DNA of 64,000 nt from Pseudomonas frederiksbergensis (GCF_003732275.1 NZ_MOBM01000005.1:62001-126000); one strand, 5' to 3'; positions 27,801 to 41,000 are shown, counted from the first letter of the stretch. A program made the numbers and translations. Notes: generated by a model not told the origin, from the letters alone.

Positions 27801-30800
27801 CGGAAAAAGCGACGCACAGATTTATGGCTTATTGCAGGAGCGTATGCGTGAGTGGGAGGCGCTTGAATCAACGCTCGATCAATGGGTCGGGACATCGGAA
27901 CCTGATTTGCAGTCCGTGTCGGGGGGCAAAAACGCGGTCGCGCGAAACCTCAAGGAATGCTGGCGTAATTCGCCGTTGGCAGAGGAATTGCCTTTCTACA
28001 GTTCGCTGGATTTGATCTGTGACGACCCGATTCCCCCCCTGTCGGCGGATTTTTCGCATGTGCGTGAGCTGAGCATCCGGGGGCGCTGCATTACTGACGC
28101 CAATGCCGATGCACTGTTGGCAAATTTCCCGGGATTGAAAAACCTCAGGATCAATGCAACGGGAGGTGAGTTCAGCAATGTGCCAGAGGCATTGGGCGCA
28201 ATGCAGGAGCTTACGGGGCTGAGTCTTTACTCAGCTTCTCCCCGCGCGGTGGATATGCCCTCAAGGCTAGGTGCATTGACGACGCTGCAGGAGCTCAACG
28301 TTTATTTTTCGGATCTCACGCCGATGGCCCTGGATGTCAGTCGTTTGCGCAATCTGCGCAGTTTGGCAATTTCCTCGCGTGCGCTGCGTGAATGGCCGGT
28401 CGGGGTGCTTGATTTACCAGCGCTGGAACGTCTGAACCTCAAAGATACCGGGATCGGAACTTTGCCCGACGGGGCTTTCCAGAGGCATGAAAAACTGTGG
28501 TCCGGCTTGTCTCTGGACTGGTCGAACTTCTCCCGTGAACACTTCAAACCGGCGTTTGAGTACGTCACCAATCACCCCGAGCACCTGGTTGATCGGGAGG
28601 AAATGGTCAGGGACTACTGCAAGGGTGAGCTGTCGCGTCTTGCAGCAGGGATGAACGAGTCGATTGATGGCCTGTTCAACCGGTTTGTCGAGCAGTGGCA
28701 GGGGGCAGATGCACGATTCGAGGCGGTCGATGCCTTGAGCGAGACGTCAGGCGTGCTCGACCGTCAACTGAAAGACTGGAGCCAACGCGTGATGCAGACG
28801 CCCGGGTCGATCAACGAGATTGTGGGGCGGACATGGGCCACCCTTTCCATCAAGGCTTGCTGGCGCAACGGTGCATTCAAACGCTACGGGGCGACGACCG
28901 ACGCCACGTTGCTCGATTTGCCGAACCTGGCACTCAGTGAATTCCCCGACTTGCCTGACGCTGCTTTCGCGCATGTTCAACGGTTATATTTGAAGGGGGC
29001 GAAAGCGCCTGCTGAAAAAGTCCGTGGCTTTGTTCGAGGGTTTACCGAACTTCAGCAACTCGATGTAAGCGGTAGCGGGTTGACCGCGGTGCCAATCGCA
29101 GCGGGTGATCTTGTGAAGTTGACCCGTCTGGATCTTTCTGGCAACGCGATTGTTGGCGACCTTGCGCTGGGCCAGGGGTTTGATGGATTGCGCAAACTTG
29201 AATATCTGGACCTGCACAACAATCCGCTGAATTCGCTGGATGTCAGTCATATGCCGCGTCTTAAAGCCTTGGACTTGCGGGCGACCAACCTGCATGAATG
29301 GCCGACAGGGGTGCAAGACCTGCCAGAACTGAGCTGGCTGGATTTGCGTGACAGCAGGATTTCCTCGCTCCCGGCGACGGTGCTTGAGAGCGAGATGCTG
29401 CTCAAGACCGATCTGACCGGCACGCCATTGACCCCGCAAGCGGTGATTTTGCTGGACATCGCCCGCCTGCAGATCGAGCTGGACCGTGGTCTGCCTGTGG
29501 GCACCCTGGGAAGGTTCGCCCGGGAGAAGGTGCCGTCAGTTTTTCCTCCGGCCGAGAGCGGTTTTTCCATCACTCGTCATTTGCTGTCCCTGCCGGAGAT
29601 TCCTGTGGGGGAAGGGGCTGCGCATCTTGCCAAGCGTCTGCAGCGGCTAAAGCCAATGCTCGCGGAAGATGAAGCCCTGCAAGTGATTGAACAGCTGCGC
29701 GAGAGCGGGGCCACCGAGGTGCAAATCAGCGAGCGGATTGCCGGATGGGACCGGACCCATGATGAACTGACGCGCCGATTGAACGGTTGGCTGTTCGCGC
29801 GCGAGTCAAGTGGCGCTGGTTGGGTAGCCTCATCGGCAAGCCGCAACCAGGCCGCATTGCGAATCCTTGATTGCTGGCGTGAGAGCCTGAGTGCCGCGCT
29901 AGGTGTTGCAGACTCTGTGTTGAATCTCAACGGTTTGCAATTGGGCGATCTTCCCGAATTGCCCGCAGTGTTCGACCACGTGGGCACGTTGAACCTGACG
30001 GGGACAAGGCTGGGTGAACAGGGCTCCAATGGGTTTCTACAGGCTTTCAAGCAGCTCAGGACCCTGGAACTCAATGGCAACGACCTGCAAGCGGTTCCCG
30101 AGCCGGTTGGCCGAATGCACGCCCTTGAACGACTAGAGTTGTCCTCGAACCGATTGAGCGATAGCGATCATCTGTATGCCTCGTTGAACCTCCTGCAGCG
30201 TTTGCAATGGCTGGATCTGAGCTACAACGCGCTGGATGAATTCGATCTCGGCGTTTTTGAGCGATTGGAGACGCTGGATCTGCGCAACAACAATTTGACC
30301 GACTGGCCGGTCGGCGTGCTGGATACCAGTTATCTCAGGACGCTGAACCTGAGTGGTAACGACATCACGTCGATTCCTCCACAGGCCCTGGACGGCAGCC
30401 ATGACGTGCTGATGTCGGGCACGGACCTCAGCGACAACTTCAATCTGTCGCTTGAGGCCCTTGAGCAGATGCAGGACTTTCGCGAAAGGGGTTCGCGCGC
30501 AACCGTCTTTGGATACTCGCGCGCTGCTCTGGACGAGTGGATTGATCAAGCGCGTAATGAAGGTGAAGCGGTCAGTGAAAGCATCGAATCAGATGAAGAT
30601 CTTTCCGGCAGGGAATTGGAGGTCGAGCAGAAGACACCCTGGCTGGCCAATGCCCCTCCCGAGGAGGTCGCCAGCAAGACTCGGCTCTGGAATCAACTGG
30701 CGGCGGAACCGGACAATGCCGCGTTCTTCCACTTGCTTTCACGGTTGCAGGACACGCGTGAGTTCCAGGTGGCAAATGCCGACCTGACGCGGCGAGTCTG

Positions 30801-31497
30801 GACAGTGATGGAGGCCGCCGCTGGCAACACCGAACTTCGAGAAACGCTGTTTGCCAGTTCAAACACCCACGGCACCTGCGTCGACGGTCGAATCCTGACC
30901 TTCAGTGCGCTGGAAAGCACGGTGTATACACACAATGCTTTGCACGAAGTGTCTGCCGGATGGCCCGGTGCCAAAGGCGAAGCATTATTGAGGTTGTCCA
31001 GACGGCTTTTCCGATTGGACAAGGTCGATGAACTGGCGACGAAAACCGCTACCCGTACCGGTCAGGATCAGGCGGAGGTACGCCTGGGTTATCGAATCGG
31101 CCTGACCGGCGGGTGGGACGATGGCCTGGAGCTGCCGGGGCAGCCGAAGCACATGACGTTTGCCTCAGGTGTAACAACCCGGCAATTGGCCGAAGCCCGC
31201 CGCGAAGTGATGAATGCCGAGCACGGCGACGTTTTTTTTGAGGACCTTATCCAGCGTGACTACTGGGTGAATTATCTCAAGGACAAATATCCAGAAGCAT
31301 TCAGGGCACTCGACGAGGCAGACCTGTCGCAGGAGCAGGATGACGGGATGGCTGTCGACGATGCGAGGCTCATGGAGCAGCTGTTTGATCTGACAGCCGC
31401 ACGTAATGCAAAGATGATCGAGCTGTCTCGACAAGAGGTCGAGGCAATTGAGCGCACCTCTGGCGCAGCACCGCTGCCGGGAACCTCAAGCCGATAA
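24880..31497 (+). CDS. Giant DUF6543-LRR protein with C-terminal NEL E3 ubiquitin ligase domain
   Basis: 2205 residues, ATG 24880 with AGGA upstream, no signal peptide. A DUF6543/dermonecrotic-toxin-like N-terminal half (IIVYIPGDPLYPVKEYSS, ~325) contains hydrophobic helices near 470-545 (VLNVAAFIVPGLGEFMLAVT). Three LRR modules follow, each opening with a CWR motif at Cys1027, Cys1327 and Cys1665 and continuing with repeats such as LEYLDLHNNPLNSLD and LQWLDLSYNALDEFD. The C-terminus is a NEL domain: candidate catalytic Cys2000 with Asp2002 (THGTCVDGRIL) has the CxD arrangement of IpaH/SspH ligases. Such enzymes transfer ubiquitin inside eukaryotic cells. No type III secretion genes are visible here, so delivery is unknown. 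Paralogue at 16709. Confidence 0.88.
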   Translation: MPDLSRPATPGLHVPYIKSRLPDWTQHLTRPHLESLTRARDPARLFAHSYPALYAQASATLRQALLDSQVQSNTSSQALAKTLKDFKGITEFVKPLLEEAMRKTFGQSPDVTGTMLFHLRAPNRADEQTLLQAALRNFEADEPFDEIALQETSALAPAGAMENELYDKTDRYPFGKTRYKIRDKLSIKPDAFASLCRKLDLGKQYQDHLSAVFDTPGTAAKVREQTITANKDRLRLQAHIARMKSNVSETAYAALLAILDGRSDPRIDGRPVAYSQLTVLGSMLSDVLIIGSATRKPPSVLEDIAEVFLPIPTFSLSVPSSTRIIVYIPGDPLYPVKEYSSLSSFATDFAIRLRSRSYQRFVAGLLPQDESSTIFRRLKSQLKVQRWNPNPVYPGPPYNPAAYRDGIYEEVWNENVNLALAETFIDTEVFGARYDAHLVRVKSNAKLLAIPTAEVDHKAWIERLEHYVEWGLNVLNVAAFIVPGLGEFMLAVTAVQLSYEVYEGVEAWNEGDAEEAWGHLKSVMENVAFMAALGAVASKAPPITASRFVDGMRPVTTPFGETRLWHPDLASYKSGVALEGLTPNALGQYEMGGKTYISLEGNAYEKTFDPALKQWRIKHPTDPDVYQPVLQHNNFGAWRHNLERPLEWDRLTLLRRMGYTTEALTDKQLLEAADISGVSDNALRKMHVDNLPAPPELTEALRLFAADPGVAPVIEQKSSAPFIDKLRRACPGLSDSAAQRVLLDANAEELTRLRTTHRIPLNMLEEARWYAQQGRQVRAFAGLYRDNMTSPDSQWLALHALEKLPGWSGEVRLEVRDGHINGPLIDGIGRETAASRKYVVKQGPAYQAFDERGEALNSVPRSGGNFFDSIMHALPDESRQALGVPHVGQSSGLQKAIFDSAVQHRAQLMQRLENRAGGRAVFKPPVRVNERQVGYPASGRGQGLNPSLVTRVQSLYPGLSDQNASSFILKQLRAGKSDAQIYGLLQERMREWEALESTLDQWVGTSEPDLQSVSGGKNAVARNLKECWRNSPLAEELPFYSSLDLICDDPIPPLSADFSHVRELSIRGRCITDANADALLANFPGLKNLRINATGGEFSNVPEALGAMQELTGLSLYSASPRAVDMPSRLGALTTLQELNVYFSDLTPMALDVSRLRNLRSLAISSRALREWPVGVLDLPALERLNLKDTGIGTLPDGAFQRHEKLWSGLSLDWSNFSREHFKPAFEYVTNHPEHLVDREEMVRDYCKGELSRLAAGMNESIDGLFNRFVEQWQGADARFEAVDALSETSGVLDRQLKDWSQRVMQTPGSINEIVGRTWATLSIKACWRNGAFKRYGATTDATLLDLPNLALSEFPDLPDAAFAHVQRLYLKGAKAPAEKVRGFVRGFTELQQLDVSGSGLTAVPIAAGDLVKLTRLDLSGNAIVGDLALGQGFDGLRKLEYLDLHNNPLNSLDVSHMPRLKALDLRATNLHEWPTGVQDLPELSWLDLRDSRISSLPATVLESEMLLKTDLTGTPLTPQAVILLDIARLQIELDRGLPVGTLGRFAREKVPSVFPPAESGFSITRHLLSLPEIPVGEGAAHLAKRLQRLKPMLAEDEALQVIEQLRESGATEVQISERIAGWDRTHDELTRRLNGWLFARESSGAGWVASSASRNQAALRILDCWRESLSAALGVADSVLNLNGLQLGDLPELPAVFDHVGTLNLTGTRLGEQGSNGFLQAFKQLRTLELNGNDLQAVPEPVGRMHALERLELSSNRLSDSDHLYASLNLLQRLQWLDLSYNALDEFDLGVFERLETLDLRNNNLTDWPVGVLDTSYLRTLNLSGNDITSIPPQALDGSHDVLMSGTDLSDNFNLSLEALEQMQDFRERGSRATVFGYSRAALDEWIDQARNEGEAVSESIESDEDLSGRELEVEQKTPWLANAPPEEVASKTRLWNQLAAEPDNAAFFHLLSRLQDTREFQVANADLTRRVWTVMEAAAGNTELRETLFASSNTHGTCVDGRILTFSALESTVYTHNALHEVSAGWPGAKGEALLRLSRRLFRLDKVDELATKTATRTGQDQAEVRLGYRIGLTGGWDDGLELPGQPKHMTFASGVTTRQLAEARREVMNAEHGDVFFEDLIQRDYWVNYLKDKYPEAFRALDEADLSQEQDDGMAVDDARLMEQLFDLTAARNAKMIELSRQEVEAIERTSGAAPLPGTSSR

Positions 31498-31503
31498 TCA
31501 GCC

Positions 31504-31532
31504 TTCCGGCGCCGGGTTAACCGGCGCCGGAA
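31504..31532. terminator. Bidirectional terminator between NEL gene and metH
   Basis: Perfect 12-bp stem TTCCGGCGCCGG/CCGGCGCCGGAA, loop GTTAA, in the 54-bp gap between convergent genes. The T-tracts on either side are weak. Confidence 0.65.
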
Positions 31533-31551
31533 TCCTGATTTCAAGGGTGTC

Positions 31552-35262
<3,711 letters not shown>

Positions 35263-35343
35263 TTGGACTACTCGGTAAGGCCATGACGAAGGGCCGGGAT
35301 GATAACAAACCTGTGCGCTTTTGGAGCATGTGCGGGTTTTGCA

Positions 35344-35356
35344 TGAATATCGTTCA
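35344..35356. promoter_or_regulatory. MetR-type binding site
   Basis: TGAATATCGTTCA fits the MetR consensus TGAA-N5-TTCA exactly. It lies in the metH-cti intergenic region, 82 bp from the metH start and 62 bp from the cti start. Confidence 0.5.
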
Positions 35357-35417
35357 TGTTGGTGCCCGGTCCAGACCGGTAGAATCGCGGCGTTTTCTCA
35401 TGATCAGGACCAGGGAT

Positions 35418-37703
35418 ATGTCGTATCGCGTCGTCACCAGCCTATTGATGCTGTTTTTAAGCGGGGGCGCCGCTGCACAAGGTCCGGATATTTCCTACGT
35501 CCGCGACATTCAACCGATCTTCACCGAAAAGTGCGTGGCCTGCCATGCCTGCTACGACTCCGCCTGTCAGCTCAATCTGGGCAGTGGCGAAGGGGCGGCC
35601 CGAGGTGCGACGAAGATGCCTGTCTATGACGGCGAGCGCCGCCAGGCCGCAGCGCCGACCCGGCTGTTTTATGACGCCTTTGGCAAGCGTGCCTGGCAGC
35701 AAAAGGGTTTTTATTCGGTGCTCGACGCCCAAGGCAGTCAGGCGGCGCTGATGGCGCGGATGCTCGAACTGGGCCACAAAACCCCGTTGCAACCCAATGC
35801 CAAATTGCCGGAAGACATCGTCCTGGGCCTGAACCGGGAAAACATGTGCGCCATGCCGGCGGAGTTCGACGGCTATGCCGGCTCCCACCCGAAAGAAGGC
35901 ATGCCGTTGGCGGTCACCGGCCTGACCGATCAGCAATACCAGACGTTGCAACGCTGGCTGGCCTCCGGTGCGCCAATCGATGAGCAGGGCCTGGTGCCCA
36001 GCGCCAAGGAAGCCTTGCAGGTGGTGCAGTGGGAAAACCTGCTCAACGCGCCGGGCGCCCGGGAGAGCCTGGTCGGGCGCTGGTTGTTCGAGCACTGGTT
36101 TTTGGCGCACATCTATTTCAAGGACGGCGAGCCGGGGCATTTCTTTCAGTGGGTGCGTTCGCGCACGCCGACGGGGCAGCCGATCGATCTGATCAACACT
36201 CGCCGTCCGAATGACGATCCGGGCACTCAGGTCTATTACCGCCTATGGTCGGTGCAAGGCGTGATCGTACACAAGACGCACATCACCTATCCGCTGAGCG
36301 CGGCGAAGATGGCGCGGATCAAAAGCCTGTTTTACAGCGGCAATTGGCAGGTCAACGCGCTGCCAGGTTACGGGCCGGAGCGACGGGCCAATCCGTTCAC
36401 GACCTTTGAGGGCATCCCGGCTCAGGCGCGTTACCAGTTCATGCTCGATAACGCCGAGTACTTCGTGCGCACCTTTATTCGTGGTCCGGTCTGCCGCGGC
36501 CAGATCGCCACCGACGTGATTCGCGACAACTTCTGGGCGCTGTTCCAGGCCCCGGAGCATGACCTTTACATCACCGACCCGAACTATCGTGGCCAGGCCA
36601 CGCCGTTGCTGGCGATGCCGGGGCAGAACGATGACGTCGGCAGTGTCCTGAGCCTGTGGCGCGACTACCGCAACAAACGCAACGAGTACGAAGCCTTGCG
36701 CCGCGACAGCTACGCCGACCTGCCGGCACCGAGCTGGTCGACCCTGTGGGCCGGCAATGACAACGCGCTGCTGAGCATCTTCCGGCATTTCGACAGCGCC
36801 TCAGTGAACAAAGGCCTGATCGGTGACGTGCCGCAAACCATTTGGCTGTTCGATTACCCGTTGCTGGAACGCACCTATTACCAATTGGCGGTCAACTTCG
36901 ATGTGTTCGGCAACGTGTCCCATCAAGCCCAGACCCGGCTGTACTTCGACCTGATTCGCAACGGTGCCGAGCAGAACTTCTTGCGTCTGATGCCGGCCGA
37001 TTCACGGGACGGTTACCTCGACGATTGGTATCAGAACGGCGGCAAGTTCAAGATGTGGCTGGATTATGAGTACATAGATAACGACAAACCAACGGCGCTG
37101 ACGCTGAACGAAAAGGACCCGAAACGCGATTTCGCCCTGCAATTGCTGGCCCGGTACGGCGACCTCAATGCCAGGCCCGACCCGATCAACCGTTGCGACG
37201 GTGCTTATTGCTCGCGGCCGAACATCGACCTGGCGTTGCAGAACGCCGAGCAGGCCTTGAGCCGCCTGACTTCACGTCCGGCTGCGGGGCTGAAGGTTAT
37301 CGATCAGTTGCCGGAAGCCACGATGTTGCGTATCGAGACCCAAAGCGGCAAGCGCGAGGTCTACAGCCTGCTGCGCAACCGCGCCCACAGCAACGTGGCG
37401 TTCCTGCTCGGTGAGTCGCTGCGTTATCAGCCGGGGCTCGATACGTTGACGATTTATCCGGGTGTTCTCAGCAGTTATCCGAACTTCATGTTCAACATCC
37501 CGGCCGGGCAAGTGCCCGCGTTCGTCGACGCGATGGAAAATGCCAGGGACGCCGCCAGTTTCGAGAAAGTCGTCGAACGCTGGGGCATTCGCCGCAGCCA
37601 TCCGCAGTTCTGGCAGTATTTCCACGATCTGAGCCGCTACATCCACGACACCGACCCTGTGGAAGAGGGCGTGCTGGACATGAACCGCTATGAGAATCTT
37701 TGA
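35418..37703 (+). CDS. cti: Fatty acid cis/trans isomerase
   Basis: 761 residues from ATG 35418 (MSYRVVTSLLMLF). A signal peptide (SLLMLFLSGGAAA) directs it to the periplasm, and a c-type heme site C39-V-A-C42-H43 (EKCVACHAC) follows soon after. The rest matches Cti, the enzyme that turns cis-unsaturated acyl chains of membrane phospholipids into trans without saturation. It lowers membrane fluidity during solvent or heat stress in Pseudomonas and Vibrio. It is divergent from metH. Nothing in the upstream region indicates regulation of cti itself, consistent with control at the activity level. Confidence 0.95.
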   Translation: MSYRVVTSLLMLFLSGGAAAQGPDISYVRDIQPIFTEKCVACHACYDSACQLNLGSGEGAARGATKMPVYDGERRQAAAPTRLFYDAFGKRAWQQKGFYSVLDAQGSQAALMARMLELGHKTPLQPNAKLPEDIVLGLNRENMCAMPAEFDGYAGSHPKEGMPLAVTGLTDQQYQTLQRWLASGAPIDEQGLVPSAKEALQVVQWENLLNAPGARESLVGRWLFEHWFLAHIYFKDGEPGHFFQWVRSRTPTGQPIDLINTRRPNDDPGTQVYYRLWSVQGVIVHKTHITYPLSAAKMARIKSLFYSGNWQVNALPGYGPERRANPFTTFEGIPAQARYQFMLDNAEYFVRTFIRGPVCRGQIATDVIRDNFWALFQAPEHDLYITDPNYRGQATPLLAMPGQNDDVGSVLSLWRDYRNKRNEYEALRRDSYADLPAPSWSTLWAGNDNALLSIFRHFDSASVNKGLIGDVPQTIWLFDYPLLERTYYQLAVNFDVFGNVSHQAQTRLYFDLIRNGAEQNFLRLMPADSRDGYLDDWYQNGGKFKMWLDYEYIDNDKPTALTLNEKDPKRDFALQLLARYGDLNARPDPINRCDGAYCSRPNIDLALQNAEQALSRLTSRPAAGLKVIDQLPEATMLRIETQSGKREVYSLLRNRAHSNVAFLLGESLRYQPGLDTLTIYPGVLSSYPNFMFNIPAGQVPAFVDAMENARDAASFEKVVERWGIRRSHPQFWQYFHDLSRYIHDTDPVEEGVLDMNRYENL

Positions 37704-37734
37704 CGCACGGAATTTAGAGGTGCCTGCGATCCCG

Positions 37735-37824
37735 TGTGGGAGCGGGCTTGCTCGCGAAAGCGGTGTGTCTGGCAACATCAATGTTGGTTGTGTCGCCGCC
37801 TTCGCGAGCAAGCCCGCTCCCACA
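37735..37824. repeat. REPIN (gcgggcttgctcgcg type)
   Basis: Arms TGTGGGAGCGGGCTTGCTCG and its inverse enclose a spacer containing ACATCAATGTTG, a motif shared with other REPIN spacers in the window. Confidence 0.9.
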
Positions 37825-37859
37825 TTGGATCAGCTGCGCTTTCCCGACAAAAATACTAG

Positions 37860-38501
<642 letters not shown>

Positions 38502-38520
38502 GGTGTTCGCTGCAAACATA

Positions 38521-38551
38521 AAAAAACGGTGCCCGTGAGCACCGTTTTTTT
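38521..38551 (+). terminator. Rho-independent terminator after nfuA
   Basis: AAAAAACGGTGC/GCACCGTTTTTT stem with a 6-nt loop and T-run, 20 bp after the nfuA stop. It can act in both directions. Confidence 0.92.
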
Positions 38552-38569
38552 ATGGGTGATCGATAACCC

Positions 38570-38698
38570 GTGGCGAGGGAGCTTGCTCCCGCTCGACTGC
38601 GAAGCAGTCGCAATCCAGCCGATGCATTTCCCGTGATGAATGCGTTGGCTGATTTTGGGACCGCTGCGCGGTCCAGCGGGAGCAAGCTCCCTCGCCAC
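38570..38698. repeat. REPIN (gtggcgagggagcttgctccc type)
   Basis: Long inverted arms GTGGCGAGGGAGCTTGCTCC and GGAGCAAGCTCCCTCGCCAC, with an inner inverted pair (GACTGCGAAGCAGTC). Confidence 0.88.
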
Positions 38699-38705
38699 AA
38701 GTGCT

Positions 38706-39452
38706 TCAGGGTCTGTAGAGGTGCGCATGCCCCGCGCGATACAGCGACGACTCACTGAAGTGATCGCTGCCCAACACCCGACCCACCAGAATCAACGCCG
38801 TCCGGCGAAACCCTTTGGCTTGAACCTTCTGTGCAATGTCCTCAAACGTCCCCACCACCCAATCCTGATCCGGCCAGGTCGCCCGGTGAATCACCGCGAT
38901 CGGGCAGTCGGCGCCGTAGTGCGGCAGCAATTGGACGAGGATCTTCTCCAGATGATTGACCCCCAAGTGGATCGCCATGGTCGCCCCATGCTGCGCCAGA
39001 TTACCGAGCTCTTCACCGGCCGGCATCGCAGTCTTGTCGGCGTAGCGGGTCAGAATCACGCTCTGTGACACGTCCGGCAAGGTCAGTTCCGCACCCAAAA
39101 GCGCTGCGCAGGCGGCGGTGGCGGTGACGCCGGGAATGATTTCGAAAGGGATGTCGAGTTCACGCAGGTAGCGGATCTGCTCGCCAATCGCGCCGTACAG
39201 GCTCGGATCGCCGGAATGCACCCGTGCCACGTTCTGGCCATTGGCATGGGCGGTCTTGATCAGCTCGATGATCTGTTCCAGGTGCAACTCGGCGCTGTTG
39301 ACCACCTGTTCGGCCTGGTGGCCCTCCAGCACGGCGGCGGGGACCAGGGAGCCTGCATAGATGATGACCGGGCAGCTACGAATCAGCCGCTGGCCTTTGA
39401 CGGTGATCAGTTCCGGGTCGCCGGGGCCTGCGCCAATAAAGTAGACGGTCAT
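38706..39452 (-). CDS. cobM: Precorrin-4 C11-methyltransferase
   Basis: 248 residues. The SAM-dependent tetrapyrrole methylase fold is clear: VYFIGAGPGDPELITVKG at the N-terminus, then VVNSAELHLEQI, VARVHSGDPSLYGAIGEQ and IPGVTATAACAALLGAELT. CobM/CbiF methylates C11 of precorrin-4 in aerobic cobalamin synthesis. It is the last gene of the leftward cbtB-cbtA-cobE-cobM group, 82 bp after cobE, all downstream of a cobalamin riboswitch. Confidence 0.95.
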   Translation of the reverse strand: MTVYFIGAGPGDPELITVKGQRLIRSCPVIIYAGSLVPAAVLEGHQAEQVVNSAELHLEQIIELIKTAHANGQNVARVHSGDPSLYGAIGEQIRYLRELDIPFEIIPGVTATAACAALLGAELTLPDVSQSVILTRYADKTAMPAGEELGNLAQHGATMAIHLGVNHLEKILVQLLPHYGADCPIAVIHRATWPDQDWVVGTFEDIAQKVQAKGFRRTALILVGRVLGSDHFSESSLYRAGHAHLYRP

Positions 39453-39534
39453 CGTCGTTTCCTGTCAGAAAAAGGGCATGGGCACGCTTCAGATGAAGAT
39501 TGCTCATGATTGAAGGCGAGGATTATCGGGGATT

Positions 39535-39948
39535 TTACGCGGCACTGGCCAATGCCAGGGTGGCCTGGGCGTATTTTTGTCGTGGAATCAGCAACTTTGC
39601 CGGTGCCTGAGCCAATTGTTCGGCCAGTGCCAGCGCGGCACTTTCCGCTACGCCGTAACAGCCGGTGCGTTCGAACGCGATGTCCGAGTGGTGGCTGAGT
39701 TGCGGTTCATAACCGGCCAATTGTTCGCTGCTGAAGTACATCAACGGCAATGCCAGCTGTTCGGCCAGTTCGATCAGGGCGGGTTCTTCGCGCTTGAGGT
39801 CGATACTGGCCAGGGCCTTGATCTCACGAAGCTCGATTTGATGAGCCTGTAATGCCTGATCAAGCAGCGCCCGCAGCGTGCTGACGGGGCAGCCGCGCTG
39901 GCAGCCCAGACCGACCACCAGGGTCGGCGCTGCGCTGAGGTCAGTCAT
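39535..39948 (-). CDS. cobE: Cobalamin biosynthesis protein CobE
   Basis: 137 residues from ATG 39948, overlapping the cbtA stop by 4 bp. It opens with PTLVVGLGCQRGCPVSTLRAL and contains LASIDLKREEPALIELAEQL, the pattern of the CobE/CbiG C-terminal domain. CobE takes part in cobalamin synthesis in aerobic organisms, linked to the acetaldehyde-releasing step after precorrin-5. A frame extending upstream to 40218 lies inside cbtA and was rejected. Confidence 0.9.
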   Translation of the reverse strand: MTDLSAAPTLVVGLGCQRGCPVSTLRALLDQALQAHQIELREIKALASIDLKREEPALIELAEQLALPLMYFSSEQLAGYEPQLSHHSDIAFERTGCYGVAESAALALAEQLAQAPAKLLIPRQKYAQATLALASAA

Positions 39949-40652
39949 GCGGAGTATTGGCCATCGCTTTTGCGGCGGAACAACCAGGCGCTGATCAGGC
40001 CCAGGGCCAGCCAGAACGCCATGTTGGTCAGCTGCGAAGCGATTTTGAATTGCGCTTCCAGGGCTTGCGGCGCCAGCATCGAATGGACTTCCGGTTGCGG
40101 TGCACCGATCACATGAGGCACGGCCAGGATTGCCACGCCGAGGATTTTCATCAGCCAGTGGCGGCTGAACACAATCAGCGCGATGCCGACAGCGGTGGAC
40201 GCGGCAGTGCCAATCCACCAGATCTGCCGTTGCGCCAGATCCGCTGCGGCAGTGCCCGGCAGCTCAGGTGGCAGGCCGAGGGTTGGCGCCAGCACGAACG
40301 TCGCATAACCGGCCAGACCCCAAAGCAGGCCTTGGGAAGTACGGCGTGGAGCGCGCAAGGTGTAGAGACCTGCCAGCATCAGAGCGAAACCGACCGCTAC
40401 CACCAGATTGCCGCCGGTGGTCGACAGCACGCGCTGCCAGCCGTCTTCCGGCTCCCAGGCTTCGGCATCATGGGTATGAGCGGTGACAGCGCCAGCGGCG
40501 TGCTCGTGGATTTCAACAGCGGCCGGCTCGGACTTTTCGTAGGTCTCGGCCTGCAAGATCAGCGGCGCCACCCAGAAGCTTTGCAGCAGGGTCAATAGCA
40601 GGGCGGCCAGCAGCCCGGTGAAACCTGCGGTTTGCGCAATACGCTTGATCAT
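39945..40652 (-). CDS. cbtA: CbtA family cobalt transporter subunit
   Basis: 235 residues from ATG 40652 (MIKRIAQTAGFTGLLAALLL). Five likely membrane helices with a hydrophilic, His-containing loop after the first (HEHAAGAVTAHTHDAEAW). CbtA proteins are predicted cobalt transporters found next to CbtB and under B12 riboswitches. It follows cbtB by 11 bp and overlaps cobE by 4 bp. Confidence 0.92.
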   Translation of the reverse strand: MIKRIAQTAGFTGLLAALLLTLLQSFWVAPLILQAETYEKSEPAAVEIHEHAAGAVTAHTHDAEAWEPEDGWQRVLSTTGGNLVVAVGFALMLAGLYTLRAPRRTSQGLLWGLAGYATFVLAPTLGLPPELPGTAAADLAQRQIWWIGTAASTAVGIALIVFSRHWLMKILGVAILAVPHVIGAPQPEVHSMLAPQALEAQFKIASQLTNMAFWLALGLISAWLFRRKSDGQYSA

Positions 40653-40663
40653 GTCAGCAGGTC

Positions 40664-40870
40664 TCAATGGCACGGAAAGGCGGAGCTGTGACGGGTATCA
40701 TGCGCGGCGTTGTGTACCGCTTCGATGTGGGAGAAACCGGCGAAGTACACAAGGCTAGCGCCAAGGATCGACGCACAAAAAGCGGCGGTCAGGCGTTGGC
40801 TCAGGGTTGTGGTGGTGCTGATTGTGCTTTTTTTATCGGTGTTGCTGCCGGTGCTGCTGATGATCGACAT
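40664..40870 (-). CDS. cbtB: CbtB cobalt transporter subunit
   Basis: 68 residues from ATG 40870 (MSIISSTGSNTDKK). One membrane helix (AAFCASILGASLVYFAGF) is followed by a His-rich C-terminus (HIEAVHNAAHDTRHSSAFPCH region) that is the expected cobalt-binding tail of CbtB. It is first in the leftward cobalamin operon, 131 bp after the riboswitch. Confidence 0.9.
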   Translation of the reverse strand: MSIISSTGSNTDKKSTISTTTTLSQRLTAAFCASILGASLVYFAGFSHIEAVHNAAHDTRHSSAFPCH

Positions 40871-41000
40871 GGCGCTTCCCTCTGGTCTGTCAGCGGGTGA
40901 ATAGAGCGCATGAAAACCTCCGCACGCCGGGGCACGCAGAGATTTCGAACAGCGCCCGCCCACCGCGGGTTTGTTATTCAGTGAACGTAAAAGTCACTTT

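Noticed and set aside
16709..31497. Giant LRR genes as parts of a type VI or contact-dependent toxin locus
   Set aside because: No VgrG, PAAR, Hcp, immunity-like gene or secretion component was found next to them.
37735..37824. Repeated palindromes as a possible CRISPR array
   Set aside because: Repeats are paired inverted arms spread singly between genes, with related spacers and no cas genes; they are REPINs.
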